Source of the DNA: Acetobacter sp.
Lineage (GTDB): Bacteria; Pseudomonadota; Alphaproteobacteria; Acetobacterales; Acetobacteraceae
DNA length: 64,000 nucleotides
Direction: 5' to 3'
Assembly (NCBI RefSeq): GCF_022483985.1
Contig: NZ_JAKVME010000001.1
Coordinates: forward strand, 1,860,001-1,924,000
The notes beneath the pieces were generated by a model. That model saw only the letters and a list, made by a program, of their open reading frames with translations, was not told where the DNA came from and ran no database searches. The position numbers and the translations under genes are program-made. Shown one piece after another: positions 1 through 9,948 of the stretch (positions are counted from its first letter, which is position 1; each line of letters opens with the position of its first letter).

Positions 1-139
1 GCGGATTGATATTTGCCAACTCATGCGGCCTGCTGTTGCCAATCTGTTACTTTGCAGTGGTGTTCACGATCAATGCACAAGACCTCATGATGGAGTGGAT
101 TGCACGAAGATTTTTCTCTCATCCAGCCACGCCTCCATC

Positions 140-1366
140 TCAGGAGAGTAAATTTTCCCGAGAAGCAGAGTCCCGTTTTTTGGGTGCGGATTTTGATAGC
201 ACGACGGGTTTGTCCATCGTTTGCAGAAATCTGTCAGCCAAAACTATGTAAAGAGGCTTGGGACAGATAATCCGAGAAACGCCAAACGCCAGAAAGGCTG
301 TTGCAAGTAATGCAAGTGTCACCTGCTGATCGTCACAGATTTCCATGACAATAATTGTAGCTGTCAAAGGTGATTGTGCAACACCACAGAAATAGGCAAC
401 TGTACCCAGAAGCACGACCGCACCCGGTGTCGTATGTGGTAGAAACTGCTCGATCCATCCGCCGATCCCCGCTCCGATTGCGAGAGACGGCGCGAACATT
501 CCCCCCGGAATACCCGAACAGTACGAAATCAGCATCGAGAGATATTTCAGGATAAAGAACGAGGCAGGATAATGGTCTGTTCCTGCGAAAATCGCCTTTG
601 CCTGCGCATAACCCGTTCCATAAGTACTGCCTTTGGAAACCAGACCGATCAGAGCGGTCAACAGTCCGCAAAGTGCTGAAAACATGATCGGTCGCCGCTT
701 AGCCAGTCGACCGACAGAGCCTGGCAGGCCGGCTGATGCCTTGATGACCAGCACTGCAAAACTGCCTCCTGCCAGAGGAGTATTGAAAGCGGCAGCCATG
801 CCTGCTGCTCCGCCTGCCAGAATCATACTGCGTTTGGACACGATATTAGATTGCCCAAGCAGCCGGGAAAAAACGTGCATGATGGTGGCGCCGATCTGCA
901 CACTTGGGCCTTCGCGACCGATGGACGCACCACAGATAAGACCAAAGCATGTTAAGATGATTTTTCCAGCAGAAATCTTTAGGGTGAGTATTCGGTCGAT
1001 AACGTCATAATTCCCCATATGCAACGTCGCAATTGTCTGTGGAATACCTGAACCTTGTGCCCCCTTGAAACAAGTTTGTGTCATCCATGTAATGAAGGCA
1101 AAACCAGATGGTGCCAGAACAAGCAAGGCCCACGGGTGCCATATTACAAGTCGGGTCCGGAGGTCTGCGCATTGATCACCCAACCTCGCAAACAGCACGG
1201 CAGTCAAACCGACAATGATCGCGCCAACCCAGTAAAGACTCATCCTGCGCCAGCGTGTGGTCCTTACAAGTAATGTTCGTCTGAGATGGTGCATCCAGCC
1301 CTTGCGATGAGTGAATGGTTTTACAGGAACAGAAGATTGATCTGACACAGGAGGCGTCCATAGCAC
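140..1366 (-). CDS. ClC-family chloride channel/transporter
   Basis: A 408-residue polytopic membrane protein of the voltage-gated ClC family, which moves chloride across the inner membrane, in bacteria usually as a chloride/proton antiporter. The family signatures are in order: GSGIPQ in the first third, GREGPSVQIG with the gating glutamate, and GGMFAPSLAIGAGIG in the second half. Several hydrophobic segments lie between them. The length is close to that of compact bacterial ClC proteins, and no CBS domains follow. This is one of three ClC genes in the window and the only one that looks intact. No partner gene is close: about 600 bases of apparently non-coding DNA separate it from the next gene. 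Family assignment is secure; ion specificity is inferred from the GREGP form. Confidence 0.9.
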   Translation of the reverse strand: MLWTPPVSDQSSVPVKPFTHRKGWMHHLRRTLLVRTTRWRRMSLYWVGAIIVGLTAVLFARLGDQCADLRTRLVIWHPWALLVLAPSGFAFITWMTQTCFKGAQGSGIPQTIATLHMGNYDVIDRILTLKISAGKIILTCFGLICGASIGREGPSVQIGATIMHVFSRLLGQSNIVSKRSMILAGGAAGMAAAFNTPLAGGSFAVLVIKASAGLPGSVGRLAKRRPIMFSALCGLLTALIGLVSKGSTYGTGYAQAKAIFAGTDHYPASFFILKYLSMLISYCSGIPGGMFAPSLAIGAGIGGWIEQFLPHTTPGAVVLLGTVAYFCGVAQSPLTATIIVMEICDDQQVTLALLATAFLAFGVSRIICPKPLYIVLADRFLQTMDKPVVLSKSAPKKRDSASRENLLS

Positions 1367-1510
1367 TACGATCAGCCGCCACAGTCACTATGATGGCTGC
1401 CGGGGAAGCTGGAATAAAATCGTCGTGCCAGATTTGTGTGGACCGGGTCAAATATTGTGTAAAAATGCGTAATTGATCTGACGGATGGCTTGGAACGACC
1501 AGTTTAGGAA

Positions 1511-1700
1511 CTACGTGTCAAGTGGTGAGGTGTCATTGAGATGATGTAACGCGGGTAATACCGCATCTGTCCCCGCCAGCAGAACCAATCTATCGCCGAA
1601 CAGATCAAAACTGGAGAGGTGCGCACACTTCCGGATACAGTCAGACATGCGGCACGCGTGTTCCCGGTTCGGCATGGAGACCGCGCGGTGGCAGGCGATC
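1511..1700 (-). pseudogene. possible 3' remnant of a FAD aromatic monooxygenase in a gene-poor gap
   Basis: The gap from 1367 to 2019 holds no convincing intact gene. On the minus strand, a reading frame ending at 1511 contains SSFDLFGDRLVLLAG, which resembles the C-terminal thioredoxin-like segment of PheA/TfdB-type FAD monooxygenases. The frame is broken upstream. The assignment is tentative and rests on a short stretch. Confidence 0.25.
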
Positions 1701-2019
1701 GGGTTGAATACGCGCCATATTGTTGTTGCCGTCGCACCCGATCACGTAATCGATATGGAGCGGAGACAAGGAACAGAGTCGAGACATCTCGTGAGGAACT
1801 CGTCGTGCCCCCCCTTCTCCCTGCAGCTGTGCGCCATACCTGACAAAAGAAGCGTATGGGCTGCTTGTACGTTAAACAGGCTATCCAGCCTTCTGAGGGC
1901 CACGACGAAACGAGACATGAGGATCTTAAATCTCGCCAGATATTGCGATTATCCGCATTGACGTGAGATGCTGTTATAATCAGTGTCAAAAGCGAAATAT
2001 ACTTTTAGTTTCCGGATTG

Positions 2020-3297
2020 ATGACCGACCTTATTCGAGACCTTATCCTTCGCTGGCGGGATGATCCGGCAGGCACCTATCAGAGCTGGTTTTTGTGGGAT
2101 GAACGCCTCAAGAATTTCCGGTCTATCCGCCGTGGTCTGCAGCAGGTCGTCGCCGAGATTACCGCTGGCACATTCGGGGTCGCCTATCGTGGCTCATCCC
2201 TGGAAACAGTTGTTCATTCGATTGCTGAACAGCGTCAGATATTCAAGGGTGCGGATCATGCGTTCCTGTGGAAGCCGAAGCTCCGCATTCCCGACATCTA
2301 TGAAAATGCGGCCAACCAGAAAGCATTCGGGCAGCTTCTCGATACCTGTCTGTGCTGCAACACCGAAGAGCATGTGGTTTCTGCCATTCATGCAATCGAT
2401 GCCCGTAAGATAAAAGGGTTGGGACCAGCGGTCGCCAATCTGCTGTATTTCCTGCACCCGACGATCATACCGCCTTTCAATACGGCGATTGTGAACGGCT
2501 ATAACGTCTTGACGGGATCAAAGGTGAAGCTGGGGCGATGGGAGGAATATCTTGCCATGCGCCAGGGTATCCTGAAGCTGAATGCGACCTATCGTTCGCT
2601 GCTTTCCAATGACCTGGGCGCCATTGGAGGACTGCTGTTTGACCTCGGAAGCGGACGCTATACAGCGCCGCCTCTCGAGGATGACGAAACAGCGCGGAAA
2701 CTTTGGGAAGCCGATCTTCATCAGGTGAGGGAGCAGAGCGCAAAAGAGGCCCGGATCCTCGCCGCGGAGCGGGAAACGGATCACACTCATACCGAGATTC
2801 AGGGCTGGCTTCGCGATCTGGGGCATTCTCTGGGTTACGATGTCTGGATTGCGGCCAATGATCGCAGTCGTCCATGGCAGGATGGCAAATTGGGGGATGG
2901 CTGCCTGTCGGTATTGCCGGGGTTCACAACGGAAACGCAAGGGGCACAATCCGTGCGGCTGATCGATGTTCTGTGGCTGGACCGGGAAAGCCACCGGATT
3001 GTTGCAGCATTCGAAGTCGAGCATTCAACAACCATCTATTCCGGCATTGTGCGGATGCTGGATCTTGCGCTCGGATCAGAGGCGCAGGCTCTGGAGGGTC
3101 TGTTTCTTGTCGCGCCGGACAAGCGTGAAGCAGATGTGCGGGAGCAGTTGCGACGGCCGGCGTTCAGCAGGATCGCCGATCTGAAAGTCCGGTATTTGCC
3201 TTATGGGGCGCTTGAAGAAGATCGCGAGGCAATCAGGCGCTTTGGTCATGGACTGAAGCCTGTCCAGGCGATTTCGCATGCTTTGACACCGATCTGA
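2020..3297 (+). CDS. putative stand-alone nuclease: HhH-like N-terminal region and PD-(D/E)XK-like C-terminal domain
   Basis: A protein of about 425 residues from the ATG at 2020; an in-frame upstream start would add 19 residues. Around residues 130-155 it has KGLGPAVANLL followed by a hydrophobic run, which looks like the helix-hairpin-helix of DNA glycosylase-like folds. The C-terminal third carries IDVLWLD (Asp about 316) and then FEVEHST (Glu about 332 and 334), followed by a conserved-looking helix. That spacing is typical of PD-(D/E)XK endonucleases, and the FEVEHST form is known from restriction-endonuclease-like proteins. No methyltransferase or other partner lies beside it; the neighbours are ClC genes. 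A defence or restriction role is inference. The exact family was not recognised by name. Confidence 0.6.
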   Translation: MTDLIRDLILRWRDDPAGTYQSWFLWDERLKNFRSIRRGLQQVVAEITAGTFGVAYRGSSLETVVHSIAEQRQIFKGADHAFLWKPKLRIPDIYENAANQKAFGQLLDTCLCCNTEEHVVSAIHAIDARKIKGLGPAVANLLYFLHPTIIPPFNTAIVNGYNVLTGSKVKLGRWEEYLAMRQGILKLNATYRSLLSNDLGAIGGLLFDLGSGRYTAPPLEDDETARKLWEADLHQVREQSAKEARILAAERETDHTHTEIQGWLRDLGHSLGYDVWIAANDRSRPWQDGKLGDGCLSVLPGFTTETQGAQSVRLIDVLWLDRESHRIVAAFEVEHSTTIYSGIVRMLDLALGSEAQALEGLFLVAPDKREADVREQLRRPAFSRIADLKVRYLPYGALEEDREAIRRFGHGLKPVQAISHALTPI

Positions 3298-3399
3298 TGT
3301 TGTTATCGGCATAAGAGGAAAGATGCTAAACTTTTTTCAGACTTCAGGAAGAAGCGATTATCATCGTCGAGTTTGCAGCGATGATAATGTGGTAACAGG

Positions 3400-3924
3400 G
3401 TGATGTCAGACACCATTCATTGTGACGAAACACAGCAAGCGGTGGCGACCCAACCGCCAAGCAGTCTCACTGTGCTTTCCCTTCTTTCCATTCTGACAGG
3501 TGTCGTTGTCGGAACGGTCTGTGGAACATTCCGGCTGTTACTTGAACATGCTGCGGGGTTGAGAACGGCGCTGGCGCTTGATGCCCTGCACCCGTTTTCC
3601 GCCGGTCTGATAATGATTGCGATCGGCAGCATCACGGCTTTCATCGCGGCTTGGATGGTCAAACGACTGGCACCTCTGGCTTCTGGAAGCGGGATCCCTC
3701 ATGTCGAGGCCGTTCTGGCCGGACTTGCAACACCTGCTTCCATCGGCCTGATCCCGGTCAAGTTCATCGGAGGATTGCTGGCCATCGGCGGGGGACTGGC
3801 GCTGGGGCGTGAAGGACCGAGTGTGCAGATGGGCGCGACGGCCGCCAATACGATCGGCCGGCTGTTACGGCTGGGACCGGCGGATTGCCGGTCATTGCTG
3901 GCGGCTGGCGCCGGAGCGGGACTG
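3400..3924 (+). pseudogene. ClC chloride channel, 5' part, interrupted by IS3 element
   Basis: The first 175 codons of a second ClC channel. GSGIPHVEA and GREGPSVQMG with the gating glutamate are present, and the frame stops a few codons after AGAGAG where an insertion sequence begins. The remainder resumes at 5229. Removing the IS and one copy of the 3-bp duplication restores a continuous frame reading A-G-A-G-L-A-T-A-F-N-A-P, a typical ClC segment. The start is GTG 3400 or ATG 3403, with a weak ribosome binding site. The gene is inactive as it stands but is otherwise undamaged, so precise excision would restore it. Confidence 0.9.
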
Positions 3925-3963
3925 TGAATTGCCCCGGGTTTTGTGGAGACGTTTTTATCTGAA

Positions 3964-4854
3964 CTACGCAGCTAATGCATGTGATTTCTGTTGTGCATAA
4001 AAGCGTGCCTCAGCTTCTGCTGGGGGGATGTTTCCAATGGAGGACAGGATCCGTCGATTGTTGAACCAGTCGACCCATTTAAGTGTTGCCAGTTCAACCG
4101 CTTCCCTGTTTTTCCATGGCCCCTGCCGATAGATGAGTTCGGTTTTGTAAAGCCCGTTAATGGTCTCCGCCAGGGCGTTATCATAGGAATCTCCGACACT
4201 GCCGACAGAGGCGACCAGTCCGGCTTCAGCCAGTCTTTGCGTGTAGCGAATGGACACATATTGACAGCCGCGGTCGGAATGGTGGGTCACTTTTCCCTCA
4301 GGCCGCCTCTGGCACAGAGCCTGCTCGAGAGCATCCAGTACGAAGTCGGTATGGGCAGTGGACGAGACGCGCCAGCCCACAATAACCCGTGCGAATACAT
4401 CAATGATGAAGGCCACATAAACAAAGCCCTGCCATGTGGAAACGTAAGTAAAATCCGAAACCCAGAGCCTGTTGGGGGCTGGGGCATGAAACTGGCGCTG
4501 CACCAGATCCCGTGGACAGGGCCGTGCCGGATCGGGCCGTGTGGTTCTGATCCCCTTGCCACGAATGACGCCTTTCAGTCCCATCCGGCGCATCAGCCGC
4601 TCTACCGTGCAGCGGGCGACATCCAGACCTTCACGTCTGAGCTGATGCCAGACTTTGCGCGCTCCATAGACACAGAAATTATCGGTCCAGACCCTGCGGA
4701 TTTCATGATACAGTTCTTTGTCTTTCTGGCTGCGCACACAGGGATTTTTCTGTCTCGCCCGATAAGCATAATAGACAGATGGTGCAATCGACAGAACCCT
4801 GCAGATTGACCCGACACCATATGTCTGCCGATGCTCCTCAATGAAGCGTGTCAT
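3964..4854 (-). CDS. IS3-family transposase OrfB (DDE integrase domain)
   Basis: A 296-residue second frame of the IS3 element. An N-terminal HTH-21-like region is followed by an rve integrase core with the DDE residues visible in WVSDFTYV, HHSDRGCQY and LAETINGLYK. It overlaps the end of orfA by 4 bases in another frame. In this family the active transposase is normally an OrfAB fusion made by -1 ribosomal frameshifting; an ATTTTGC-like slippery stretch lies near the end of orfA. It catalyses copy-out/paste-in transposition of the element. Confidence 0.92.
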   Translation of the reverse strand: MTRFIEEHRQTYGVGSICRVLSIAPSVYYAYRARQKNPCVRSQKDKELYHEIRRVWTDNFCVYGARKVWHQLRREGLDVARCTVERLMRRMGLKGVIRGKGIRTTRPDPARPCPRDLVQRQFHAPAPNRLWVSDFTYVSTWQGFVYVAFIIDVFARVIVGWRVSSTAHTDFVLDALEQALCQRRPEGKVTHHSDRGCQYVSIRYTQRLAEAGLVASVGSVGDSYDNALAETINGLYKTELIYRQGPWKNREAVELATLKWVDWFNNRRILSSIGNIPPAEAEARFYAQQKSHALAA

Positions 4855-5174
4855 GGCCTGAACCGGCGGTCGAGTTCCGCCTGGGCAAAATATGCCGACG
4901 CCTTGCGCAGGATTTCATTGGCCTGCCGCAGTTCGCGGTTCTCTCGCTCCAGTTGCCTGATCTTCTCTCGATCTGGCAGTTCACTCACCGCAGGCGCATT
5001 GGCACGTTCATGCAGACGGGTCCATTTTGACAGCGTGTCAGGATGAATATCCAGCTTTGGCGCTATCATCATCACCGCGGACCAGCGTGATGGATGGTTC
5101 TTCTCTTCCTCCAGAACCATGCGGGCTGCACGCTCGCGAAATTCAGGCGGAAAACGCTTCGATTTGTTGCTCAT
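4851..5174 (-). CDS. IS3-family transposase OrfA (HTH protein)
   Basis: A 107-residue first frame of the IS3 element. It begins with a HTH_Tnp_1 helix-turn-helix (FPPEFRERAARMV), which binds the terminal inverted repeats. It ends in a leucine-zipper-like coiled coil (REKIRQLERENRELRQANEIL) typical of IS3-family OrfA and used for multimerisation. The length is normal for the family. It overlaps orfB and is expected to be joined to it by frameshifting. Confidence 0.92.
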   Translation of the reverse strand: MSNKSKRFPPEFRERAARMVLEEEKNHPSRWSAVMMIAPKLDIHPDTLSKWTRLHERANAPAVSELPDREKIRQLERENRELRQANEILRKASAYFAQAELDRRFRP

Positions 5175-5228
5175 GAATTCTTCTTACCTTACGGGTCGTT
5201 CTGTCTCCACAAAACCCGGGGCAATTCA

Positions 5229-6032
5229 CTGGCGACGGCGTTCAATGCGCCGGGCGCTGGCGCGATCTTTGTTCTGGAAGAGCTGGTCGGCAAATTCGAA
5301 GCGCGCACCGCCTGTTCCGCGCTCGGCGCTTCCGTGTCCGCCATTCTTGTTGCCCGCGCGTTGCTGGGCGGTCATCCTGATTTCGTGGTGGTCGATAGCC
5401 CCTTGGTCATCAGCGTTTCAACGCAGTTGCTGTTTTTGCTGACAGGACTTGTAGTTGGCCTGCTCTCTGTCGTTTACAACCGGACAGTTCTGGCCACGTT
5501 ACGGCGGGCTGAACGGATGACCATTGGCGTGGAAATTCGGGCTGCGGTTATTGGCGCTATCGGTGGGCTGATCGTTTGGCTTACACCTCACCTTGCCGGT
5601 GGAGGCGACTGGATCACGCAAAACGCCATCGACGGCACGCTGATCTGGACAGTCCTGCCAGGACTGTATGTCCTGCGTCTGGTCTTTGGCTCGATTTCCT
5701 ATGCCGCAGCAACGCCGGGTGGCCTCTTCGCTCCCATGCTGGCTCTGGGGGCGCTGGCAGGACTGGGTTGCGGAGATCTGGCCCATGTTCTGGCACCCAC
5801 GCTGGCGGGGCGGACCACACCCTTTGTTGTGGTCGGTATGGCGGCGATGTTTGCGGGAGCGGTGCGGGCACCTTTGACCGGGATCATTCTTGTGACGGAA
5901 ATGACCGATACGCCCAGTCTGCTGCTTCCGCTGCTTTCGGGCAGTTTTGCCGCGATGTTCGTGGCCGACGGCATGGGGGAAGCGCCGATTTATGAGGCAT
6001 TACGCACCCGCGCCGCAGCCGAAAAACGCTAG
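5229..6032 (+). pseudogene. ClC chloride channel, 3' part, separated by IS3 element
   Basis: The C-terminal part of the ClC gene that begins at 3400. It resumes at LATAFNAPGAGAIFVLEEL and includes the second conserved ClC motif TPGGLFAPMLALGA, ending at 6032. It lacks its own start signal. Read together with the 5' part it gives a normal-length ClC protein without CBS domains. Confidence 0.9.
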
Positions 6033-6034
6033 GG

Positions 6035-8506
6035 TCAGTCTTTCCCCCGACCAAGCCGAAGCGCGTTGGTGACAACCGTCACGGACGACAGAGCCATGGC
6101 CGCGCCGCCGATAACCGGGGAAAGAAGAAGTCCGCAGATCGGGTAGAGCACACCGGCGGCGATCGGAATGCCGATCCCGTTGAACAGGAAAGAAAAAGCC
6201 AGGTTCTGCCGGATGTTGCGCATGGTCGCATGGGCGAGCCGTCTCGCCCTGACCAGTGCTTCCAGACTGCCATGCGCCAGAGTGATCCCGGCGCTTTCGA
6301 TCGCCACGTCGGTGCCGGTTCCCATCGCGATCCCGACGGATGCGGCCGCAAGAGCTGGAGCATCGTTTACGCCATCGCCCGTCATCGCGACATGTGCGCC
6401 CTGCGCCGTCAGGTGTTTGACGATGTCGGCCTTGTCCTGTGGCTTCAGACCGGCATGGACTTCCGCGATATTTCCCGCCTGCGCCGCCACAGCCTTCGCC
6501 GTCGCTTCGCTGTCACCCGTGAGCATGATGATCCGCAGACCATCGGCGTGGAGCGCCGCAAGAGAGGCCCGCGTATCCGCGCGCAGAGGGTCCGCCACGG
6601 CGATCAGTCCGGCGAGCCTGCCGTCTACCGCCACGAACATCACCCCGGCTCCGGCTTCACGATGCACCGTCGCGCTAGCTTCAACAGGGGACACATCAGC
6701 GCCGGCCTGCTTCAGACACTCGGCATTGCCCACGACGACGGCATGGCCCTCAACGCTGCCGCTCACGCCCAGTCCCGGCTGCGACGCGAAATGGGTAAGA
6801 GCGCCAGGCTCCCCATGGCGGTCTTTCAGGCCCTGAACGATAGCCTGCGCCAGAGGATGCTGGGAGCGTGTCTCCACAGAGGCGGCATAACGCAGCACAT
6901 CGTTTTCCTGCCATCCGGTGGCCACCTCAACGGCGATGAGCTTCGGGTGGCCTTCCGTCAGCGTGCCGGTCTTGTCCACAACCAGCGTATCCACCCTGTC
7001 GAGCGCCTGAAGCGCTTCGGCATTGCGGACCAGAACGCCCTCGCGTGCGCCCCGTCCCGTGCCGACCATGATTGACATGGGCGTGGCCAGCCCAAGCGCA
7101 CAGGGACAGGCAATGATCAGCACCGAGATGGCATTCAGAAGAGCATGCCCGAAGCGCGGAGCCGGCCCGACGGCGTACCATACTATGAAAGTCAGCACGG
7201 AAATGGCCAGCACCAGGGGGACAAACCATCCGGCGACCCGGTCGGCCACGGCCTGGATGGGCGCGCGGCTGCGCTGGGCGGAGGCGACCATCTTCACGAT
7301 CCGCGCCAGCATGGTATCGCTGCCGACGGCCTGCGCTTCGATTTCGAGGCTGCCATTGCCGTTGATTGTACCGCCGGTCACCGTGCTGCCGATCTTTTTG
7401 ACAACGGGTGCTGGCTCCCCGGTAATCATGGCTTCGTCAACGCTGGACGTGCCGTCGAGGACCCTGCCGTCGACAGGGATCGACTCTCCGGGCAGCACCC
7501 GCAGTCGATCTCCGACCACGACAGCGTCCACAGCTATGTCTGTCGGCTGCCCGTTCTCTCCGATGCGGTGAGCCTGTTTTGGTGTGAGATCCAGCAGGGC
7601 GCGGATAGCGTTACCGGTGGCCGCACGTGCCCGGAGTTCCAGAACCTGTCCCAGCAGAACCAGCGCAACGACCACGCCCGCCGCCTCATAATAGACCGGC
7701 AGGGCTCCGTCGGGCATCCTGAAACTGGCCGGGAACGCACCCGGCGCAAGCGTCGCGGCCAGACTGTAGCCAAACGCGGCGCCGACGCCGAACATGATCA
7801 GCGTGAACATGTTGAAGTGACCGGTCCGCAGTGAGGCGAGTCCTCGCTGGAAGAAAGGCAGCCCCGCCCAGCAGACAATCGGAGTGGTCAGCGCAAGCTG
7901 AACCCAGGAAGACCATGAGCCCGGAACAAGGTGGAGACCGACATCCCCACCCATGGCGATGAGCATCAGTGGAACGGCGAGAAACACGGAGACGATCAGA
8001 CGACGTCTGAAATCATGCAGTTCGGGGTTTTCGGTCTCTGCTCCCGTCGGTTCCTCCGGCTCCAACGCCATGCCACAGAGCGGACAGTTCCCCGGATGAT
8101 CCTGCCGGATCTGCGGATGCATCGGGCAGGTCCAGATCATCCCCGGCTTGTCCTGTTCGGCGGAGGAAGGCTGTTGGGGTTCATGATGGCAGTTCATGCC
8201 CTGCATGGGCGCCGCCTTTTCCTGCACTTCCTTCACAGGTTCCAGCGTCATGCCGCATTTGGGGCATTTGCCGGGATGCGCTTCCCTGATCTCGGGGTGC
8301 ATGGGACACGTCCACATCGTGGGAGGCGTGCTGTCAGCCTTGATGAAGGAGGCCGGATCGGCCTCAAACTTCTTCTGGCAGTGCGCGCTGCAGAATGAAT
8401 AGCTGTGCCCGTTATGCTCGCTCTTGAACCGGCTGGTAGCCGGATCAACCGTCATGCCGCATACGGGATCGCGTGTTTTCATGATGGCTGATGGGTCCGT
8501 CGGCAT
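6035..8506 (-). CDS. heavy-metal (copper-type) translocating P-type ATPase with N-terminal YHS and two metal-binding modules
   Basis: An 823-residue P1B-ATPase that exports Cu(I) or Ag(I) from the cytoplasm. Order: a YHS domain (residues 10-55, DPVCGM), two short heavy-metal-binding modules with paired TCPMHP and CPxCGM motifs (about 64-90 and 124-150), transmembrane helices, TGE in the actuator (about 362), the intramembrane CPC in ACPCALG (467-469), DKTGTLT (511) with the phosphorylated Asp, and [10 protein letters not shown] near the end. CPC together with these CxxM-type modules points to Cu/Ag. It ends 2 bases from the convergent ClC fragment. The start could be Met9 at 8482. No CueR-like regulator is adjacent. 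Confidence 0.93.
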   Translation of the reverse strand: MPTDPSAIMKTRDPVCGMTVDPATSRFKSEHNGHSYSFCSAHCQKKFEADPASFIKADSTPPTMWTCPMHPEIREAHPGKCPKCGMTLEPVKEVQEKAAPMQGMNCHHEPQQPSSAEQDKPGMIWTCPMHPQIRQDHPGNCPLCGMALEPEEPTGAETENPELHDFRRRLIVSVFLAVPLMLIAMGGDVGLHLVPGSWSSWVQLALTTPIVCWAGLPFFQRGLASLRTGHFNMFTLIMFGVGAAFGYSLAATLAPGAFPASFRMPDGALPVYYEAAGVVVALVLLGQVLELRARAATGNAIRALLDLTPKQAHRIGENGQPTDIAVDAVVVGDRLRVLPGESIPVDGRVLDGTSSVDEAMITGEPAPVVKKIGSTVTGGTINGNGSLEIEAQAVGSDTMLARIVKMVASAQRSRAPIQAVADRVAGWFVPLVLAISVLTFIVWYAVGPAPRFGHALLNAISVLIIACPCALGLATPMSIMVGTGRGAREGVLVRNAEALQALDRVDTLVVDKTGTLTEGHPKLIAVEVATGWQENDVLRYAASVETRSQHPLAQAIVQGLKDRHGEPGALTHFASQPGLGVSGSVEGHAVVVGNAECLKQAGADVSPVEASATVHREAGAGVMFVAVDGRLAGLIAVADPLRADTRASLAALHADGLRIIMLTGDSEATAKAVAAQAGNIAEVHAGLKPQDKADIVKHLTAQGAHVAMTGDGVNDAPALAAASVGIAMGTGTDVAIESAGITLAHGSLEALVRARRLAHATMRNIRQNLAFSFLFNGIGIPIAAGVLYPICGLLLSPVIGGAAMALSSVTVVTNALRLGRGKD

Positions 8507-8911
8507 TGGTTTTTGTCCTGAACGAGAGCGTTAAATATTCTCATGTCTACAGACGTGTCGTTTTTCTGCTACAATTTTTTATTATCGGCATGGCAGAAAA
8601 CTTGAACGAACATAAATTCGATAGAAATTACGTTAAGTGATAAATCCTTCATTATTTTTAATAGAGATTTGAAGGAAATTTCAGGTAATTGCCTTATATT
8701 TTTATTTGGTGTTGATCTGTGGTTTCTCCTATGGTGGGTTTGCCATACATTATAATATGATCAGAACTATTGCGTCATAACCTCCTGCACACCATGGCGT
8801 GTTTTGAACAGATTGTCTTTATACCAATCTTCTGGTCGCAGAGAAATAGAAGCAAAACCTTGTTTTTAAGCTATGAAGCTAAAGCATTCATCAGGCATTA
8901 AAGAGTATCAT
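8507..8911. other. AT-rich intergenic region
   Basis: About 400 bases of AT-rich DNA between two minus-strand genes. The promoter of the P-type ATPase must lie at its left end. No further gene, terminator or repeat was recognised here. Confidence 0.5.
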
Positions 8912-9406
8912 TTATTTGTGGGGTGTTTTCATGCTCTTTTTTGTGTGTTTCACATGAGTGGTGAACAGGATTCCGTTGACATCGTATCCGCACTTGCTGA
9001 TTCTGTCATCAACGACACTTATGTGATATAGACCATGCGTAAGAAGGTGGATCAGAATGCCTTGTGCGGTCAGCTGACCAGTTTCTCCATCGGTGTATAT
9101 GAAGTCAAATACTGCCTGTCGATCATGTTCAGACAGATTTCTCTCGTAATTTATCAGCCAATTGTCTGTATTGTAAACATTTGTGATCAGTTCGGACACT
9201 GAAGGTAGTTTATCAACTACAGTTTTTGAATAAACGTGTTTGGTTTTCGTTAGGTGTGCGCGGAAAATCTCGTCGACAATATTAATATGCGCTAGCCAGA
9301 ACAGGATTTTTTCGACGATCTCCTGATCACCTGACTTCTCTGCATTCAGAAGGCATGTAATCAGATTTTCATCCATCCATTTCTTGTATTCCATTAATCC
9401 TGACAT
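8912..9406 (-). CDS. DinB-family (DUF664-like) metal-binding protein
   Basis: A 164-residue protein predicted to be a four-helix DinB-type fold, with histidines in the conserved positions (WLAHINIVDEIF near the start and THGLYHISVV near the end). The ATG at 9406 was chosen because GAAGGA lies 5 bases upstream; the longer in-frame start would overlap nsrR. It begins one base after the nsrR stop codon, so it is co-transcribed with and probably regulated by NsrR. DinB-like proteins often act as thiol-dependent enzymes, but the activity of this one is unknown. The link to NO stress is inferred from position only. Confidence 0.7.
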   Translation of the reverse strand: MSGLMEYKKWMDENLITCLLNAEKSGDQEIVEKILFWLAHINIVDEIFRAHLTKTKHVYSKTVVDKLPSVSELITNVYNTDNWLINYERNLSEHDRQAVFDFIYTDGETGQLTAQGILIHLLTHGLYHISVVDDRISKCGYDVNGILFTTHVKHTKKSMKTPHK

Positions 9407-9407
9407 A

Positions 9408-9860
9408 TTAATCCTTCGTTTCATTTCTGGTGAGTCGTTCACATTCAAACGGTGTAATCACATCAGCCAGAGTGTAGCGGTCGAGAACCGCCATCATCGC
9501 CTGCATTGTTTCCGACAGAACCCCTCGCAGTCGACATGAGGGCATAAGAATGCATGAACCCGCTCTCTCGTCAGTTTTGTCGTTGAGACAATCAAGCAAG
9601 CTCATGTCTTCTTCCATATAGCTTACGACTGCACCAATGCGTATTGTCTCAGCCAGCCTCCCTAAACGGATACCGCCGTTGCGACCACGCAGGGTTTCAA
9701 TAAAGCCACCTTTACCTAGACGATGAATCACTTTGACCATGTGAGCTTCAGAAATCCTGTAGCTTTCAGCAATCTCCCGAATGGAAGACAATCGGTCAGT
9801 CCGTGCGCCAAGGAAGATCAGTGCGCGGAGCGCATAATCGGTCTGCAAATTAAGTTTCAT
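9408..9860 (-). CDS. nsrR: Rrf2-family NO-sensing repressor NsrR
   Basis: A 150-residue Rrf2-family regulator starting MKLNLQTDYALRALIFL, the usual beginning of NsrR; a longer upstream frame exists but lacks this support. A winged HTH occupies residues 1-65. Three cysteines at 91, 103 and 109 match the Fe-S cluster ligands of NsrR. The cluster reacts with nitric oxide and releases DNA. The gene is divergent from hmp, the classical NsrR target, across an 88-bp spacer and is followed at once by the DinB-like gene. Regulation of hmp by this protein is expected from family knowledge. Confidence 0.88.
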   Translation of the reverse strand: MKLNLQTDYALRALIFLGARTDRLSSIREIAESYRISEAHMVKVIHRLGKGGFIETLRGRNGGIRLGRLAETIRIGAVVSYMEEDMSLLDCLNDKTDERAGSCILMPSCRLRGVLSETMQAMMAVLDRYTLADVITPFECERLTRNETKD

Positions 9861-9948
9861 ATCTACAGAATGCATCCACTTGACAGATTTTCCAAGATGC
9901 CCGACACAAAAGGTATACGGCCCATAAACCTTAAAGGATCCAAGCACT
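9861..9948. promoter_or_regulatory. nsrR-hmp divergent promoter region
   Basis: An 88-bp spacer between divergent nsrR and hmp. It contains AATGCAT (9869-9875), resembling an NsrR half-site, directly before TTGACA (9880-9885), a possible -35 element for hmp. AAAGGA at 9933-9938 is the probable hmp ribosome binding site. No full NsrR palindrome was found. Confidence 0.45.

Larger units (their letters stand above)
3925..5228 (-). mobile_element. IS3-family element (IS51-like group), complete, 1304 bp
   Basis: Perfect 26-bp inverted repeats beginning TGAATTGCCCCGGG bound the element at 3925-3950 and 5203-5228. It is flanked by a 3-bp direct duplication CTG (3922-3924 and 5229-5231), the usual target duplication of this family. 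It contains overlapping orfA and orfB on the minus strand and sits inside a ClC gene. Its perfect ends and intact frames suggest recent insertion. Confidence 0.93.

Noticed and set aside
6..251. Short plus-strand frame at the left edge.
   Set aside because: Its second half overlaps the 3' end of the ClC gene in antisense and no family resemblance was seen.
1504..1989. 161-codon minus-strand frame between ClC and the nuclease gene.
   Set aside because: Arginine/serine-rich composition typical of a non-coding frame; only a different frame has any family resemblance.
3991..4809. Long plus-strand frame inside the IS3 element.
   Set aside because: Antisense shadow of transposase OrfB.
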